From contig NZ_AP028056.1 of assembly GCF_030297015.1 (NCBI RefSeq), forward strand, positions 2,862,939-2,926,938: a DNA stretch of 64,000 bases, read 5' to 3'. The position numbers and the translations under genes are program-made. This document shows positions 1 through 9,698 of this stretch, in pieces; the stretch's first letter is position 1; the number at the start of each line of letters is the position of its first letter. This DNA is from Brooklawnia propionicigenes. Lineage in GTDB: Bacteria; Actinomycetota; Actinomycetes; Propionibacteriales; Propionibacteriaceae. The notes under the pieces were generated by a model. It was given only the letters and a program-made list of their open reading frames with translations. It did not search any database and was not told the origin of the DNA.

Positions 1-1
1 C

Positions 2-853
2 TACGGTCCTGAATCGAGCGGTAAGACGACCGTTGCGTTGCATGCGATCGCCAATGCGCAGGCCGAGGGCGGCATCTGTGCCTTCATCGATGCCGAGCAT
101 GCGCTCGACCCGACCTACGCCGCGGCGCTCGGCGTCGACACCGATGCGCTGCTGGTCAGCCAGCCCGACAACGGTGAACAGGCTCTGGAGATCGCTGACA
201 CCCTGATCCGTTCGGGGGCGCTGGCGCTCATCGTGATCGACTCGGTCGCCGCGCTCACCCCGAAGGCCGAGATCGAAGGCGAGATGGGCGACTCCCATGT
301 CGGACTGCAGGCCCGGCTGATGAGCCAGGCGCTGCGCAAGATCACCGGCGCCCTCAAGTCCGCGAACACCACAGCGATCTTCATCAACCAGTTGCGCGAG
401 AAGATCGGAGTGATGTTCGGTAGCCCCGAGACCACCACCGGCGGGCGGGCGCTCAAGTTCTACTCCTCGGTACGCCTCGACGTGCGGCGTATCGAGTCGC
501 TCAAGGATGGCGCCGAGATCGTGGGCAACCGGACCCGCGTGAAGGTCGTCAAGAACAAGGTCGCGCCGCCGTTCAAGCAGGCGGAGTTCGACATCATGTA
601 CGGGCGGGGCATCTCCCGTGAGGGCAGCCTGATCGACATGGGTGTGGATACTGGGCTGGTCCGCAAGGCCGGTTCATGGTTCACCTACGGCGATGACCAG
701 TTGGGGCAGGGCAAGGAGAACGCCCGCAACTACCTGCTGGCGAATCCCGATGTGGCCAAGGAGCTGGATACCAAGATTCGCGAGGCGATGGGCATGGGTG
801 AGGCGGAGGTGCCCGAGGGCGTCGATCCGGTTACCGGTGAGGTCGACTTCTGA
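2..853 (+). CDS. recA: RecA recombinase, 5' truncated by the window edge
   Basis: RecA polymerises on single-stranded DNA, drives strand exchange and stimulates LexA self-cleavage. The frame is open from base 2, so roughly the first 65 codons lie outside the window. The first visible residues are the Walker A loop GPESSGKT. The Walker B strand LIVIDSV, the loop with INQLREKIG and a C-terminal domain ending in GEVDF follow. The 283 residues seen match the last four fifths of a usual RecA of about 350 residues. recX starts five bases after the stop, the normal actinobacterial arrangement, so the two are probably co-transcribed. Any SOS operator of recA would lie upstream of this window. Confidence 0.97.
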   Translation, partial: YGPESSGKTTVALHAIANAQAEGGICAFIDAEHALDPTYAAALGVDTDALLVSQPDNGEQALEIADTLIRSGALALIVIDSVAALTPKAEIEGEMGDSHVGLQARLMSQALRKITGALKSANTTAIFINQLREKIGVMFGSPETTTGGRALKFYSSVRLDVRRIESLKDGAEIVGNRTRVKVVKNKVAPPFKQAEFDIMYGRGISREGSLIDMGVDTGLVRKAGSWFTYGDDQLGQGKENARNYLLANPDVAKELDTKIREAMGMGEAEVPEGVDPVTGEVDF

Positions 854-858
854 TAGCG

Positions 859-1380
859 GTGGAACCTCCCGTCGGCAGCGAGCCCGAACCGGCGGCGGAC
901 GCCTATGCGGTGACTCGGGAGATCGCTTTGCGGGCCTTGGACCGGCGCGCGTACGGCCGCGCCGAGCTGGCCCAGTATCTGGCCCGCAAGGGCGCCGAGC
1001 ACGGCGTCATCGAGCAGGTCCTGCGCCGGTTCGAGGAGGTCGGCCTGATCAACGATGCGGCTTTCGCTGACCAGTGGGTCGAAACCCGACAGCGCGGGCG
1101 GCTGCTGCCGCGCCGCACCCTGATCGCCGAACTTCGCCGAAAAGGCCTGGACGACGATGTCATCGCCCGGGCGGTGGAGCCGGTGGATCAGGCGGTCGAG
1201 GCCGCCTCGGCCTTGGAACTGGCTCGTCGCAAGGCGCGCAGCGTAGCCGGGCTCGAACGTGAGGTCGCGCTGCGCCGGATCGCCGGCACGCTGGGACGCC
1301 GCGGCTACAGCGGGGAGCTGGCCTGGTCGGCCTCCCGGCAGGCCCTCGACGAGGTCACGAATCCCGATCTCGGTTCCTGA
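859..1380 (+). CDS. recX: RecX, RecA regulatory protein
   Basis: RecX binds RecA filaments and limits their extension. The 173-residue protein has the all-helical repeat structure of the family: an N-terminal stretch with [16 protein letters not shown], then [20 protein letters not shown], which is the characteristic core, then [13 protein letters not shown]. The GTG at 859 is chosen because it follows the recA stop by five bases and gives a normal family length with a short acidic N-terminal tail. Its position directly behind recA supports the call strongly. Confidence 0.93.
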   Translation: MEPPVGSEPEPAADAYAVTREIALRALDRRAYGRAELAQYLARKGAEHGVIEQVLRRFEEVGLINDAAFADQWVETRQRGRLLPRRTLIAELRRKGLDDDVIARAVEPVDQAVEAASALELARRKARSVAGLEREVALRRIAGTLGRRGYSGELAWSASRQALDEVTNPDLGS

Positions 1381-1385
1381 GCCAT

Positions 1386-1391
1386 TACAGT
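1386..1391 (+). promoter_or_regulatory. Candidate -10 hexamer of a leaderless miaB promoter
   Basis: TACAGT matches TAnnnT and ends nine bases before the miaB ATG. No Shine-Dalgarno sequence lies in between. This fits transcription starting at or very near the start codon. The spacing is at the long end, so this is tentative. Confidence 0.35.
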
Positions 1392-1400
1392 GGATGGGCC

Positions 1401-2876
1401 ATGACCACGCAGATCACATCGTCCTCGCCGCGCACCTATCAGGTCATCACCTACGGGTGCCAGATGAACGTGCACGATTCCGAACGCATCGCCGGACTAC
1501 TCGAACAGGCCGGTCTGGTTGCCGCACCCGAGCCCTCGGGCGAACTCGCCGACGCCGATGTGGTCGTCTTCAACACCTGCGCCGTGCGAGAGAACGCCGA
1601 CAACCGTCTCTACGGAAACCTCGGGCACATGGCGCGCATCAAGCGTGAACGCCCGGGCATGCAGATCGCCGTCGGTGGCTGCATGGCTCAGAAGGACCGC
1701 GATCTCGTCACCACGAAGGCGCCCTGGGTGGACGTGGTCTTTGGCACCAACAACGTCGGTTCGCTGCCGGTGCTGCTGGAACGCGCCAGAATCACCGAGC
1801 AGGCGCAGGTCGAGATCAAGGAAGCCCTGCAGACCTTCCCGTCCAACCTGCCGACCCGCCGCGACTCGGCCTATGCCGCCTGGGTGTCGATCAGCGTCGG
1901 CTGCAACAACACCTGCACCTTCTGTATCGTCCCCAGCCTGCGCGGCAAGGAGACCGACCGCAGGCCGGGCGAGATCCTGCGCGAGATCTCGATGCTGGTC
2001 GACGAGGGGGTCCAGGAGATCACCCTGCTCGGCCAGAACGTCAACACCTACGGCGTCGAGTTCGGTGACCGTTCCGCCTTCGCGCAGTTGCTGCGCTCGG
2101 TCGGGCAGGTCGACGGTCTGGAACGCGTCCGGTTCACCAGCCCGCATCCGGCGTCGTTCACCAACGACGTGATCGAGGCGATGGCCGAGACCCACAATGT
2201 GATGCCGAGCCTGCACATGCCCCTGCAGTCCGGCTCCGACGCGGTGCTGCGCGCGATGCGGCGCAGCTACCGCAAGGACCGCTTCCTGCGCATTCTGGAC
2301 GATGTGCGCGCGGCGATGCCGCATGCCGCGATCACCACCGACATCATCGTCGGCTTCCCCGGCGAGACCGAGGCCGACTTCGAACAGACCCTCGACGTCG
2401 TCCGCCGGGCCCGATTCAGTGCGGCCTTCACGTTCCAGTACTCCATTCGCCCCGGGACGCCGGCCGCCACCATGCCCGATCAGATCCCGGCCGAGGTGGT
2501 CCAGGAACGCTACGAGCGGCTGGTGGCCGAGATCGAGCAGATCGCCTGGGAGGAGAACACGTCGCTGGTGGGCTCCACCGCCGAGGTGTTGTTCGCGGCG
2601 GGCGAGGGACGAAAAGACCAAGCCACCACCAGGATCACCGGACGTGCCCGCGACAACCGGCTCGTCCATGTCGCGAAGCCCGACGACCCCGACCTGCAGC
2701 CGCGCCCCGGCGATATCGCCGAGCTGACGATCACCCGGGCCGCGCCCCACCACCTGGTCGCCGACGCCCCGATCCGCAATCTGCGCCGCACCCGGGGCGG
2801 CGATGCCTGGCAGGCCGCCCAGCAGCCGCGTCCCTCGGGGATCGGTCTCGGACTGCCCACCATCCAGGTCCGCTGA
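1401..2876 (+). CDS. miaB: tRNA-2-methylthio-N6-dimethylallyladenosine synthase
   Basis: MiaB is a radical-SAM methylthiotransferase that adds the 2-methylthio group to i6A37 in tRNAs reading UNN codons. The 491-residue protein has the N-terminal UPF0004 domain with cluster ligands C20, C60 and C94. A radical SAM domain with the CxxxCxxC set at C168, C172 and C175 (GCNNTCTFC) follows, and then a C-terminal TRAM-like domain around residues 380-450. The C-terminal 30 residues are a low-complexity extension. miaA, whose product makes the substrate i6A, begins one base after the stop, so the pathway is encoded as a pair. Confidence 0.97.
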   Translation: MTTQITSSSPRTYQVITYGCQMNVHDSERIAGLLEQAGLVAAPEPSGELADADVVVFNTCAVRENADNRLYGNLGHMARIKRERPGMQIAVGGCMAQKDRDLVTTKAPWVDVVFGTNNVGSLPVLLERARITEQAQVEIKEALQTFPSNLPTRRDSAYAAWVSISVGCNNTCTFCIVPSLRGKETDRRPGEILREISMLVDEGVQEITLLGQNVNTYGVEFGDRSAFAQLLRSVGQVDGLERVRFTSPHPASFTNDVIEAMAETHNVMPSLHMPLQSGSDAVLRAMRRSYRKDRFLRILDDVRAAMPHAAITTDIIVGFPGETEADFEQTLDVVRRARFSAAFTFQYSIRPGTPAATMPDQIPAEVVQERYERLVAEIEQIAWEENTSLVGSTAEVLFAAGEGRKDQATTRITGRARDNRLVHVAKPDDPDLQPRPGDIAELTITRAAPHHLVADAPIRNLRRTRGGDAWQAAQQPRPSGIGLGLPTIQVR

Positions 2877-2877
2877 G

Positions 2878-3813
2878 GTGGTCGCTCAGCTGCCCCTGAT
2901 CGTCCTGATCGGGCCCACCGCGAGCGGGAAGTCGTCGCTGGCGATCCGTCTGGCCACGCTGCTGGCCGGTCGGGGACAACCGGCCGAGATCGTGAACGCC
3001 GATTCGATGCTGGTCTACCGCGGCATGAACATCGGCACCGCCAAGCCGACCGCGGCAGAACTGGCAGCCGTGCGGCATCATCTGGTCGACATCATGGATA
3101 TCACCGAGGCAGCCTCGGTGGCCGAGTTCCAGTCGATGGCCCGCGCCGCCATCGACCGGCTGCGTGGCCAGGGCGTCGTGCCGATCCTGGTGGGCGGCAG
3201 CAGCCTGTATATCCGCGCGATCGTCGACCGGTTCGATTTTCCGGGCACCGACCCGGTCGTCCGCCAGAAATGGCAGGACGAGCTCGACCGCATCGGCGCG
3301 CCCGCGCTGCACCAGGTGCTCGCCGAGCGCCACCCGAGTGCCGCCGAGAGCATCCTGCCCGGCAACGGCCGGCGCATCGTGCGGGCTCTCGAAGTGATCG
3401 AACTCACCGGCGACTTCAATCCCCAGCTGCCCGAGCCCGTTTACGCGCTGGACGAGGTTCACCAGTTCGGTCTGCATCCCGACCGGGCCGAGATGGACGC
3501 CCGGATCGCCGCCAGGGTCGACCAGATGTGGGCTGACGGGTTGGTCGACGAAGTGCGCGACTTGGCCGCACGGGGGCTGCGTGAAGGCCTGACGGCCTCG
3601 CGCGGGCTCGGCTATCAGCAGGTGCTGGCATATCTCGGCGGCGAACTCAGCGAAGCCGAGGCCCGGCAGGCCACGATCGACGGCACCCGCCGGTTCGCGC
3701 GCAAGCAACTCGGCTGGTTCGCACGCGACCCCCGCATCACCTGGCTGAGTGCGGCCGATCCGCACGCAGATGAGACGATTGCCGGACATCTCGGCCTGCC
3801 AGCCGGTAAGTGA
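2878..3813 (+). CDS. miaA: tRNA dimethylallyltransferase
   Basis: MiaA transfers a dimethylallyl group to N6 of A37 in tRNA, the step before MiaB. The P-loop GPTASGKSS lies at residues 12-20 and is followed by NADSMLVYRGMNIGTAKPT, the substrate-binding segment. VGGSSLYIRAI and the C-terminal RRFARKQLGWFARD are also typical. The frame is open further upstream, to 2803 inside miaB. I chose GTG at 2878 because it lies one base past the miaB stop and puts the P-loop 11 residues in, giving the normal length of 311 residues. Confidence 0.95.
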   Translation: MVAQLPLIVLIGPTASGKSSLAIRLATLLAGRGQPAEIVNADSMLVYRGMNIGTAKPTAAELAAVRHHLVDIMDITEAASVAEFQSMARAAIDRLRGQGVVPILVGGSSLYIRAIVDRFDFPGTDPVVRQKWQDELDRIGAPALHQVLAERHPSAAESILPGNGRRIVRALEVIELTGDFNPQLPEPVYALDEVHQFGLHPDRAEMDARIAARVDQMWADGLVDEVRDLAARGLREGLTASRGLGYQQVLAYLGGELSEAEARQATIDGTRRFARKQLGWFARDPRITWLSAADPHADETIAGHLGLPAGK

Positions 3814-3825
3814 CAGACTGGTCGC

Positions 3826-4653
3826 GTGCAGACGCTGAGCTTTGCCAAGGGGCATGCCACCCACAATGACTTCGTGATTCTGGTCGACCGCGAAGCCATG
3901 ACGCCGCTGTCTGCCGACACCGTCCGATGGCTGTGCGACCGGCGTGGCGGCATCGGCGCCGACGGCGTGTTGCGCGCCGTGCGCAGCGAGTTGATTCCCG
4001 AATGGCAGGGCAAGCCCGACCTGTGGTTCATGGACTACCGCAATGCGGATGGCTCGATCGCCGAGATGTGCGGCAACGGCCTGCGGTTGTTCGTCCGCTA
4101 TCTGCTCGATCAGGGCCTGGTGGACGCCGAACCCGTCGAGATCGCCACCCGGGCAGGCCTGCGCAAGGCCTGGGCCTGCCTGGACGGACGCATCAAGGTC
4201 AGCATGGGCCGGGTGCGCGTCGCTGAGCAGCCGACCTGGATCGAATCGAATGGCCGCCGCTACGACGCCACCACGGTCGATGTGGGCAACCCGCACGCAG
4301 GGGTCCGACTGGACGACGTCGAGCAACTCCGCGCACTCGATCTGAGCGTCGCGCCGACGTTCGACCAGGCGGTGTATCCGGCCGGTGTCAATGTCGAATT
4401 CGTCGTGCCGGTCGCCGAGAACGCCTTGCAGATGCGGGTCTTCGAACGGGGAGTGGGGGAGACCCAATCGTGCGGTACCGGCGTGGTCGCCTCCGCGGCG
4501 GCCCAGCTGCATTCCCTGGGCCGGCAGACCGGCTCCCTGACGGTCACCGTGCCCGGCGGCGCCCTCAAGGTCGACGTCGATGATGACCAGGCTTACCTGA
4601 CGGGCCCGGCCGTGGTTGTTGCGCAGGGCAGGGTCACCCTGCCCAAACAGTGA
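3826..4653 (+). CDS. dapF: Diaminopimelate epimerase
   Basis: DapF interconverts LL- and meso-diaminopimelate for lysine and peptidoglycan synthesis. The two catalytic cysteines are visible as C82 in EMCGNG and C216 in SCGTG. The first half also shows the N-terminal HNDFVILVD motif and the GIGADGV loop. The 275-residue length is normal for the family. The start is a GTG 12 bases behind the miaA stop. A short hairpin (GCAGGG/CCCTGC, about 4627-4645) sits at the end of the gene just before the hflX promoter. Confidence 0.96.
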   Translation: MQTLSFAKGHATHNDFVILVDREAMTPLSADTVRWLCDRRGGIGADGVLRAVRSELIPEWQGKPDLWFMDYRNADGSIAEMCGNGLRLFVRYLLDQGLVDAEPVEIATRAGLRKAWACLDGRIKVSMGRVRVAEQPTWIESNGRRYDATTVDVGNPHAGVRLDDVEQLRALDLSVAPTFDQAVYPAGVNVEFVVPVAENALQMRVFERGVGETQSCGTGVVASAAAQLHSLGRQTGSLTVTVPGGALKVDVDDDQAYLTGPAVVVAQGRVTLPKQ

Positions 4654-4689
4654 GCCATGGCTCATGCCGGGCCCGCTGGCCACTGCGCA

Positions 4690-4695
4690 TAAGCT
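4690..4695 (+). promoter_or_regulatory. Candidate -10 hexamer (TAAGCT) of a leaderless hflX promoter
   Basis: TAAGCT ends nine bases before the ATG at 4705. The 14-base word TGCGCATAAGCTTG around it recurs at 28586-28599 in the same position before hrpA, and TAAGCTT recurs before parE. No Shine-Dalgarno sequence is present. Confidence 0.4.
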
Positions 4696-4704
4696 TGTTT
4701 GACG

Positions 4705-6186
4705 ATGACAGACGATGCCCTGAACCACGAAGAGACCTGGGATACCGACGACGAGCACACCGATCCGGACGAGCTTTTCGATGATGACGACTGGGACGAC
4801 GAAGCCGACGACGGCGAACTCGATCTAGCCCAGCGCCATTCGCTGCGGCGGGTGGCCGGCTTGTCGACCGAACTGGAAGACGTCAGCGAGGTCGAGTACC
4901 GCCAGCTACGGCTGGAACGGGTCGTGCTGGTCAGTGTCTGGACCACGGGCACGCAGCAGGACGTCGACAACGCCATGTTCGAACTGAAGGCGCTGGCCGA
5001 GACGGCCGGTTCGCAGGTGCTGGAAGGGCTGGTGCAGCGCCGGCAGAAGCCCGATCCGGCCACCTATGTCGGGCGCGGCAAGGTCGACGAAGTACGAGAA
5101 GTGGTGCAGGCGACCGGAGCCGACACGGTGATCTGCGACGGCGAATTGAGCCCAGCTCAATTGCGCACCCTGGAAGACCGGATCGGCGTCAAGGTTGTCG
5201 ACCGGACGGCACTGATTCTCGACATCTTTGCCCAGCATGCCAAGAGCGTGGAGGGCAAGGCGCAGGTCGAACTCGCGCAACTCAACTACCTCAAGCAGCG
5301 GCTGCGCGGCTGGGGCGGCAATCTGAGCCGCCAGGTGGGCGGCCGGGCCTCCGGCGGCGCGGGGATCGGTGGACGCGGACCCGGTGAGACGAAGATTGAG
5401 ACCGACCGACGGCGGATCAACCATCGCATCTCGGTGCTGCGCGGCAAGCTGCGCGAGATGGAAGGTACGCGTGCCATCAAGCGCGCCGACCGGCAACGGC
5501 ACCGCGTCCCTTCGGTGGCGATCGTCGGTTACACCAATGCCGGCAAGTCGTCGCTGCTGAACCGGCTCACCCATGCCGGCGTGCTGGTCGAGGATGCGTT
5601 GTTCGCGACCCTGGATCCGACCACCCGCCGCACGACGACTGCCGATGGCCGGGTCTACACCCTCACCGACACGGTCGGCTTCGTCCGCCATCTCCCCACC
5701 GATCTGGTGGAAGCCTTCCGCTCGACCCTGGAAGAGACCGTGGACGCCGACCTGCTGGTGCACGTCGTCGACGGTTCCGACGCCGACCCGCTCGGCCAGA
5801 TCGACGCGGTGCGGACCGTCTTGGCCGAGATCGGCGCGTCGGATCGTCCCGAGCAGCTGGTCATCAACAAGATCGACCAGGCCGATCCCGACGTGCTCGC
5901 GGTCGTGATGCGCCGATATCCCGAAGCGATCGCGGTGTCGGCCCGAACGGGCGAGGGCATCGAGACGCTCCGCGAGACGATCGAGCGGCGGTTGCCGGTA
6001 CCGCAGACCGAGATCACCGCGCTGGTGCCGTGGGACCGGGGCGATCTGGTTGACCGGGTGCACCGGGAGGCGGATGTGTTCAGTCTCGAGCATGAGCCCG
6101 GCGGCACGCTGATCACGGCGCGGGTGCATCCCGATCTGGCGGCCCAACTGAACCCGTACGCCCAGGCCAACAGGCAGCCGCAGTGA
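4705..6186 (+). CDS. hflX: GTPase HflX
   Basis: HflX is a ribosome-associated GTPase that splits and rescues stalled or stressed 70S ribosomes. The protein opens with a very acidic tail of about 40 residues. The HflX N-terminal domain follows (GTQQDVDNAMFELKALAETAG, VGRGKVDEV), then the glycine-rich linker GGRGPGETKIETDRR. The G domain has G1 GYTNAGKSS, G3 DTVGF and G4 NKID. ATG at 4705 is preferred over the in-frame TTG at 4699 because of its place relative to the -10 hexamer. The gene overlaps dinG by four bases (GTGA), so the two are translationally coupled. Confidence 0.95.
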   Translation: MTDDALNHEETWDTDDEHTDPDELFDDDDWDDEADDGELDLAQRHSLRRVAGLSTELEDVSEVEYRQLRLERVVLVSVWTTGTQQDVDNAMFELKALAETAGSQVLEGLVQRRQKPDPATYVGRGKVDEVREVVQATGADTVICDGELSPAQLRTLEDRIGVKVVDRTALILDIFAQHAKSVEGKAQVELAQLNYLKQRLRGWGGNLSRQVGGRASGGAGIGGRGPGETKIETDRRRINHRISVLRGKLREMEGTRAIKRADRQRHRVPSVAIVGYTNAGKSSLLNRLTHAGVLVEDALFATLDPTTRRTTTADGRVYTLTDTVGFVRHLPTDLVEAFRSTLEETVDADLLVHVVDGSDADPLGQIDAVRTVLAEIGASDRPEQLVINKIDQADPDVLAVVMRRYPEAIAVSARTGEGIETLRETIERRLPVPQTEITALVPWDRGDLVDRVHREADVFSLEHEPGGTLITARVHPDLAAQLNPYAQANRQPQ

Positions 6187-8195
6187 GCGATTTGCCTGGC
6201 CAAGCCTCCCAGGCGCTGGCTGCGGCGGTCGCTGCTCTCGGAGGCACCTCGCGTCCGGGACAGCAGACGATGAGCGATCAGGTGGCGGCGAGCCTGGACG
6301 AGGGGGTTCACCTGCTCGTCCAGGCCGGTACCGGCACCGGAAAGTCGCTCGGCTACCTCATCCCGGCGATGATCTGGGCAGTGGGATCGAAACAGACCGC
6401 GCTGGTGGCCACGGCCACCTTGGCGTTGCAGGCTCAGCTGGCCCACAAAGACATTCCGATCGCCGCGCGTGCGGTCGCCTCGGTCGTGGGTCGCGAACCG
6501 CGCACGCAGATCCTCAAGGGACGTTCGAACTACATCTGCCTGCTGCGGGTACGCGATCAGACGGGTGGCGAACAGGATTCGCTGCTCGGCGGCGCCGAGC
6601 TCGTCGAGGCGGTGCGCGATTCGGGATCCGATGCCACCTCCAGTCTGGGAGCCGAGGTCATCGCGCTCCGCGAATGGGCTGATGACCAGGCCAAGGACGG
6701 CGGACTTGCCGACCGGGACGACGCACCGAGCCATTCCCCGCGGGCCTGGGCGCAGGTCTCGGTGCCGGTACGCGAATGCCTGGGGGCCAACGTCTGCCCC
6801 TACGGCGCAGAGTGCTTCGTCGAGGAGGCGCGAGCCAGGGCCAGGCAGGCCGACCTGGTGGTCACCAACCACGCGCTGCTGGCCATCAACGCCATGCACG
6901 GCGGCACGGCGCTGCCCGAGTACGGTCCGGTCATCATCGATGAGGCGCACGAACTGGTCAACCGGGTCACCGGTGCGGCGAGCAGCGAACTGTCGGCGCA
7001 GCAGATCGGACGGGTCTCCAAGCGGGCGAGCGCTTGGCTGGACGATGACCTGGCCACAGAATTGCTGGAGGTCGCCGACACCTTCGCTGATGCACTGGCC
7101 GAGGTGGCGCCTGGGCGCATCACGGAGCCGGGTTCGCTCGCGGTCGAGGCCGCCGCGTTGGTGCGCGAGGTCAGCCGCCGGGCGGTTTCGGCGCTGGCGA
7201 CGGGGTCGGGGCAGAGCTCCGATCCGGAGCAGCGGCAACAGGCGGCGTCGGCGATGAAAGAGATCTTCGAGATCGCCGAGCGCATGGCCAGACTCGACGA
7301 GCACGATGTGGTCTGGCTGAGCGCGCACGATCGCTTCGGCCGTCAGCTCAACGTTGCGCCGCTGTCGGTTGCGGGGCTGATGCGCGAGAACGTTCTGGAA
7401 GAACATCCGACGATCCTGACGTCGGCGACGTTGACGGTCGGTGGTGCATTCGAGTCGATGGCCGGGAGCGTCGGGCTGCGCCGTGCGGACCGTATCGCGG
7501 CCGATACCGAGGCCGGCGACGCCGGGCAGTGGCGTGCCATCGATGTCGGATCTCCTTTCGACTACGCCAAACAGGGCATCTTGTATGTGGCGACCGGGCT
7601 GCGCAACCCCGGCCGCGATGGTATCGGCGCCGACGCGCTGGCGGAACTGGCTGAGCTCATCTGGGCCGCGGATGGCCGCACGCTCGGCCTGTTCGCCTCG
7701 CAGCGGTCTGCCGAAGCAGCCGCAGAGCACCTGCGCGGCGCACTCCCGGGGCTGAACGTGATGTGCCAGGGCGAGGCGAATCTCAGTGAGCTCACCCGCA
7801 CCTTCATTGCCGAAGAGGATTCCGTGCTGCTGGGCACGATGTCGCTGTGGCAGGGCATTGATGTGCCGGGGGACACCTGCCGGCTGGTGGTGATCGACAA
7901 GATCCCGTTCCCGCGGCCCGATGATCCGCTGATGCAGGCCCGACAACAAGCTGTCGCTCAGGCCGGCGGCAACGGCTTCATGCAGGTGGCCGCGAGTCAT
8001 GCGGCCCTGCTGCTGGCCCAGGGTGCCGGACGCCTGATCCGTTCGACGAGCGACCGGGGCGTGGTGGCGGTCCTCGACCCGCGGCTGATCAAGGCCCGCT
8101 ACAGCGGCTTCCTGCGAGCCTCGTTGCCGCCGTTTTGGACCACCACCGACGCCGAGGTGGCAATCCAGGCATTGCAGCGTTTGGGGACCAGCTAG
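6183..8195 (+). CDS. dinG: DinG/XPD-type ATP-dependent DNA helicase
   Basis: DinG-type helicases are iron-sulfur superfamily 2 helicases that unwind DNA 5' to 3' and resolve R-loops. The Walker A motif AGTGTGKS is at residues 48-55 and the DEAH box is in VIIDEAHEL. Between them lie four cysteines (C119, C199, C205, C211; the last three in ECLGANVCPYGAEC), the pattern of the XPD-type 4Fe-4S cluster. The C-terminal helicase lobe shows GTMSLWQGIDVPG and the motif VI segment QGAGRLIRS. The GTG start overlaps the hflX stop. The gene converges on lexA with a nine-base gap. Confidence 0.93.
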   Translation: MSDLPGQASQALAAAVAALGGTSRPGQQTMSDQVAASLDEGVHLLVQAGTGTGKSLGYLIPAMIWAVGSKQTALVATATLALQAQLAHKDIPIAARAVASVVGREPRTQILKGRSNYICLLRVRDQTGGEQDSLLGGAELVEAVRDSGSDATSSLGAEVIALREWADDQAKDGGLADRDDAPSHSPRAWAQVSVPVRECLGANVCPYGAECFVEEARARARQADLVVTNHALLAINAMHGGTALPEYGPVIIDEAHELVNRVTGAASSELSAQQIGRVSKRASAWLDDDLATELLEVADTFADALAEVAPGRITEPGSLAVEAAALVREVSRRAVSALATGSGQSSDPEQRQQAASAMKEIFEIAERMARLDEHDVVWLSAHDRFGRQLNVAPLSVAGLMRENVLEEHPTILTSATLTVGGAFESMAGSVGLRRADRIAADTEAGDAGQWRAIDVGSPFDYAKQGILYVATGLRNPGRDGIGADALAELAELIWAADGRTLGLFASQRSAEAAAEHLRGALPGLNVMCQGEANLSELTRTFIAEEDSVLLGTMSLWQGIDVPGDTCRLVVIDKIPFPRPDDPLMQARQQAVAQAGGNGFMQVAASHAALLLAQGAGRLIRSTSDRGVVAVLDPRLIKARYSGFLRASLPPFWTTTDAEVAIQALQRLGTS

Positions 8196-8204
8196 CGGTC
8201 CGGC

Positions 8205-8993
8205 TCAGATCCGCCGCAGAACCGCGACAACCTTGCCGAGAATCGCGGCGTCGTTACCGTCGATCGGCTGGTAGGCCGGATTGTGCGGCATCAGCCAGAC
8301 CTGGCCCGGCACACGGCGCAACGTCTTCACGGTGGCCTCCCCGTCGAGCAACGCCGCTACGATGTCGCCATTGTCCGCAGTGGGCTGCTGACGGACGACC
8401 ACATAGTCGCCATCGCAGATTGCTGCGTCCACCATCGAGTCTCCGCGCACCTTGAGTGAGAACAAGGTCCCCTGTCCGACGAGCTCGCGTGGCAGCGGCA
8501 ACACCTGCTCCACCTGTTCGTCAGCGAGAATCGGCACGCCGGCGGCGATGCTGCCGAGCACCGGCACAGCGACGGCGTTCGGTGACCGGTCACCCGAATC
8601 GGTGGCGTCGTCTTGGCCGAGCGGCTCGGCCTCGGGTTCTGTTGGGGAGGCCGTCCGGGTCGGAAGAATGACCTCGAGGGCCCGCGGACGATTCGGGTCG
8701 CGTCGCAGGAAACCCTTGGCCTCCAGGGCCTTCAGCTGATGAGAAACGCTGGAGGAACTGGCCAGGCCGACAGCCTCGCCCACTTCGCGGATGCTGGGTG
8801 GGTAGCCGCGAGACGACACGGTTTCCTGGATGAACTCCAGGATGCGGCGCTGACGGGCGGTCAGCCCCAGTTCGTCCTCGGAGCTGTCGGGTAGTTCGGC
8901 GACGTTGTCCAAGCCCAGATCGCGGGCGATGTCTTCGTTGGATGGCCGGCCGGCACGGCGAGGGGTGGCGGGTGGACGCCTCACTGTGATCAT
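8205..8993 (-). CDS. lexA: LexA, SOS repressor
   Basis: LexA represses SOS genes and self-cleaves when RecA filaments form. The 262-residue protein has a 40-residue variable N-terminus, a winged-helix DNA-binding domain at about residues 44-108 (recognition helix near [18 protein letters not shown]), a linker, and an S24 protease domain. The Ala151-Gly152 cleavage site (SIAAGVP), catalytic Ser186 (GDSMVDA) and Lys223 (ATVKTL) are all present. Two candidate SOS boxes lie in the divergent upstream region, the nearer one about 32 bases from the start codon, so autoregulation is expected. Confidence 0.97.
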   Translation of the reverse strand: MITVRRPPATPRRAGRPSNEDIARDLGLDNVAELPDSSEDELGLTARQRRILEFIQETVSSRGYPPSIREVGEAVGLASSSSVSHQLKALEAKGFLRRDPNRPRALEVILPTRTASPTEPEAEPLGQDDATDSGDRSPNAVAVPVLGSIAAGVPILADEQVEQVLPLPRELVGQGTLFSLKVRGDSMVDAAICDGDYVVVRQQPTADNGDIVAALLDGEATVKTLRRVPGQVWLMPHNPAYQPIDGNDAAILGKVVAVLRRI

Positions 8994-9024
8994 GAGACAA
9001 CGCTAGATCATCCGGGGGCGTCAT

Positions 9025-9040
9025 TCAAACATCTGTTCGA
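9025..9040. promoter_or_regulatory. Candidate LexA (SOS) box near lexA
   Basis: TCAAACATCTGTTCGA differs at one base from the actinobacterial pattern TCGAAC-N4-GTTCGA. It lies about 32 bases upstream of the lexA start codon, where an autoregulatory site is expected. Confidence 0.75.
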
Positions 9041-9200
9041 GCGTGTCGCCAATGGATGCGATCGGCGAACCACGGACCACAGATGCGGCGGGAATCGTCC
9101 GAATGGTTTTGTCAGTGGGCCCTGCTTGCATGGTTCTCAGACGGCAAGAAACAAGCGAATCGAACACTTGAACGATCGCGGACGGCTCGCTAGGCTGTGC

Positions 9201-9218
9201 ATCGAACACACGTTCGAT
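9201..9218. promoter_or_regulatory. LexA (SOS) box controlling the small membrane gene
   Basis: ATCGAACACACGTTCGAT has fully palindromic 7-base arms around ACAC and is an exact match to the TCGAAC-N4-GTTCGA core. It lies 43 bases upstream of the ATG at 9262, a good operator position for that gene. Confidence 0.9.
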
Positions 9219-9261
9219 CCTGTTAGCTGCGGCGGATGGCCGGGCGGATGGAGGAAGCAAG

Positions 9262-9618
9262 ATGAGCGTCCTGGTGGAAAGTCAGATCGATGTCCGGCGC
9301 GTCGCGGGCTCACCCGTACGGTCGAGGCGCGCCCTGCTCGACGGCGACCGGCGGCCCTGTGCACAGATGCGCTTCGTGCCCACTCGGGCGGCCGGTCCCC
9401 GGCAACCGGCATCGCCGCTTCCGGGGGCCTACTACCAGGTGGTGGCCTCGGCCGCGGCCGCTTCGCCCGCATCGACACGATCAGTCGTTGGCCGCGAGGA
9501 GATCACGCTGACCGATCGTGGCCTGGTGGTGATGATGATCGGTTTCACCCTGGCTGTGCTACTCGGAGTGTGGATCGTCGTTTCGCAGTACCTCGCCCTG
9601 GCGCCGGGTCTGGCCTGA
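9262..9618 (+). CDS. Small SOS-controlled membrane protein, candidate division inhibitor (ChiZ/DivS-like position, no LysM)
   Basis: The 118-residue protein has an Arg-rich N-terminal part (residues 1-50, with VRR, RSRR and DRRP), a Ser/Ala-rich linker and one membrane segment at about residues 88-108 (LVVMMIGFTLAVLLGVWIVV). Only ten residues follow the membrane segment. The start is an ATG behind GGAGGAAG. In other actinobacteria the gene divergent from lexA encodes an SOS-induced inhibitor of division (ChiZ/Rv2719c in mycobacteria, DivS in corynebacteria), usually with a LysM domain outside the membrane. Here position, SOS box, basic N-terminus and single TM fit, but LysM is absent. The inhibitor role is inferred, not shown. 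Confidence 0.7.
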   Translation: MSVLVESQIDVRRVAGSPVRSRRALLDGDRRPCAQMRFVPTRAAGPRQPASPLPGAYYQVVASAAAASPASTRSVVGREEITLTDRGLVVMMIGFTLAVLLGVWIVVSQYLALAPGLA

Positions 9619-9658
9619 GCGCTGCGGTCACCAGCGCCAAGGGCCTCGGACAGCGAAA

Positions 9659-9688
9659 GCGGGACGGCTCCTCAGGGAACCGTCCCGC
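9659..9688. terminator. Hairpin terminator between convergent genes
   Basis: GCGGGACGG and CCGTCCCGC form a 9-bp GC-rich stem around a 12-base loop. It lies between the small membrane gene and the convergent RDD gene. There is no clear T-run. Confidence 0.5.
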
Positions 9689-9698
9689 CCGTGTAATC

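Noticed and set aside
8185-8201. GGACC/GGTCC hairpin between dinG and lexA as a terminator
   Set aside because: The 5-bp stem with a 7-base loop and no T-run is too weak to claim.
9160-9175. TCGAACACTTGAACGA as a third SOS box
   Set aside because: The left half is perfect but the right half should read GTTCGA; the site is a partial direct repeat, not a LexA palindrome.
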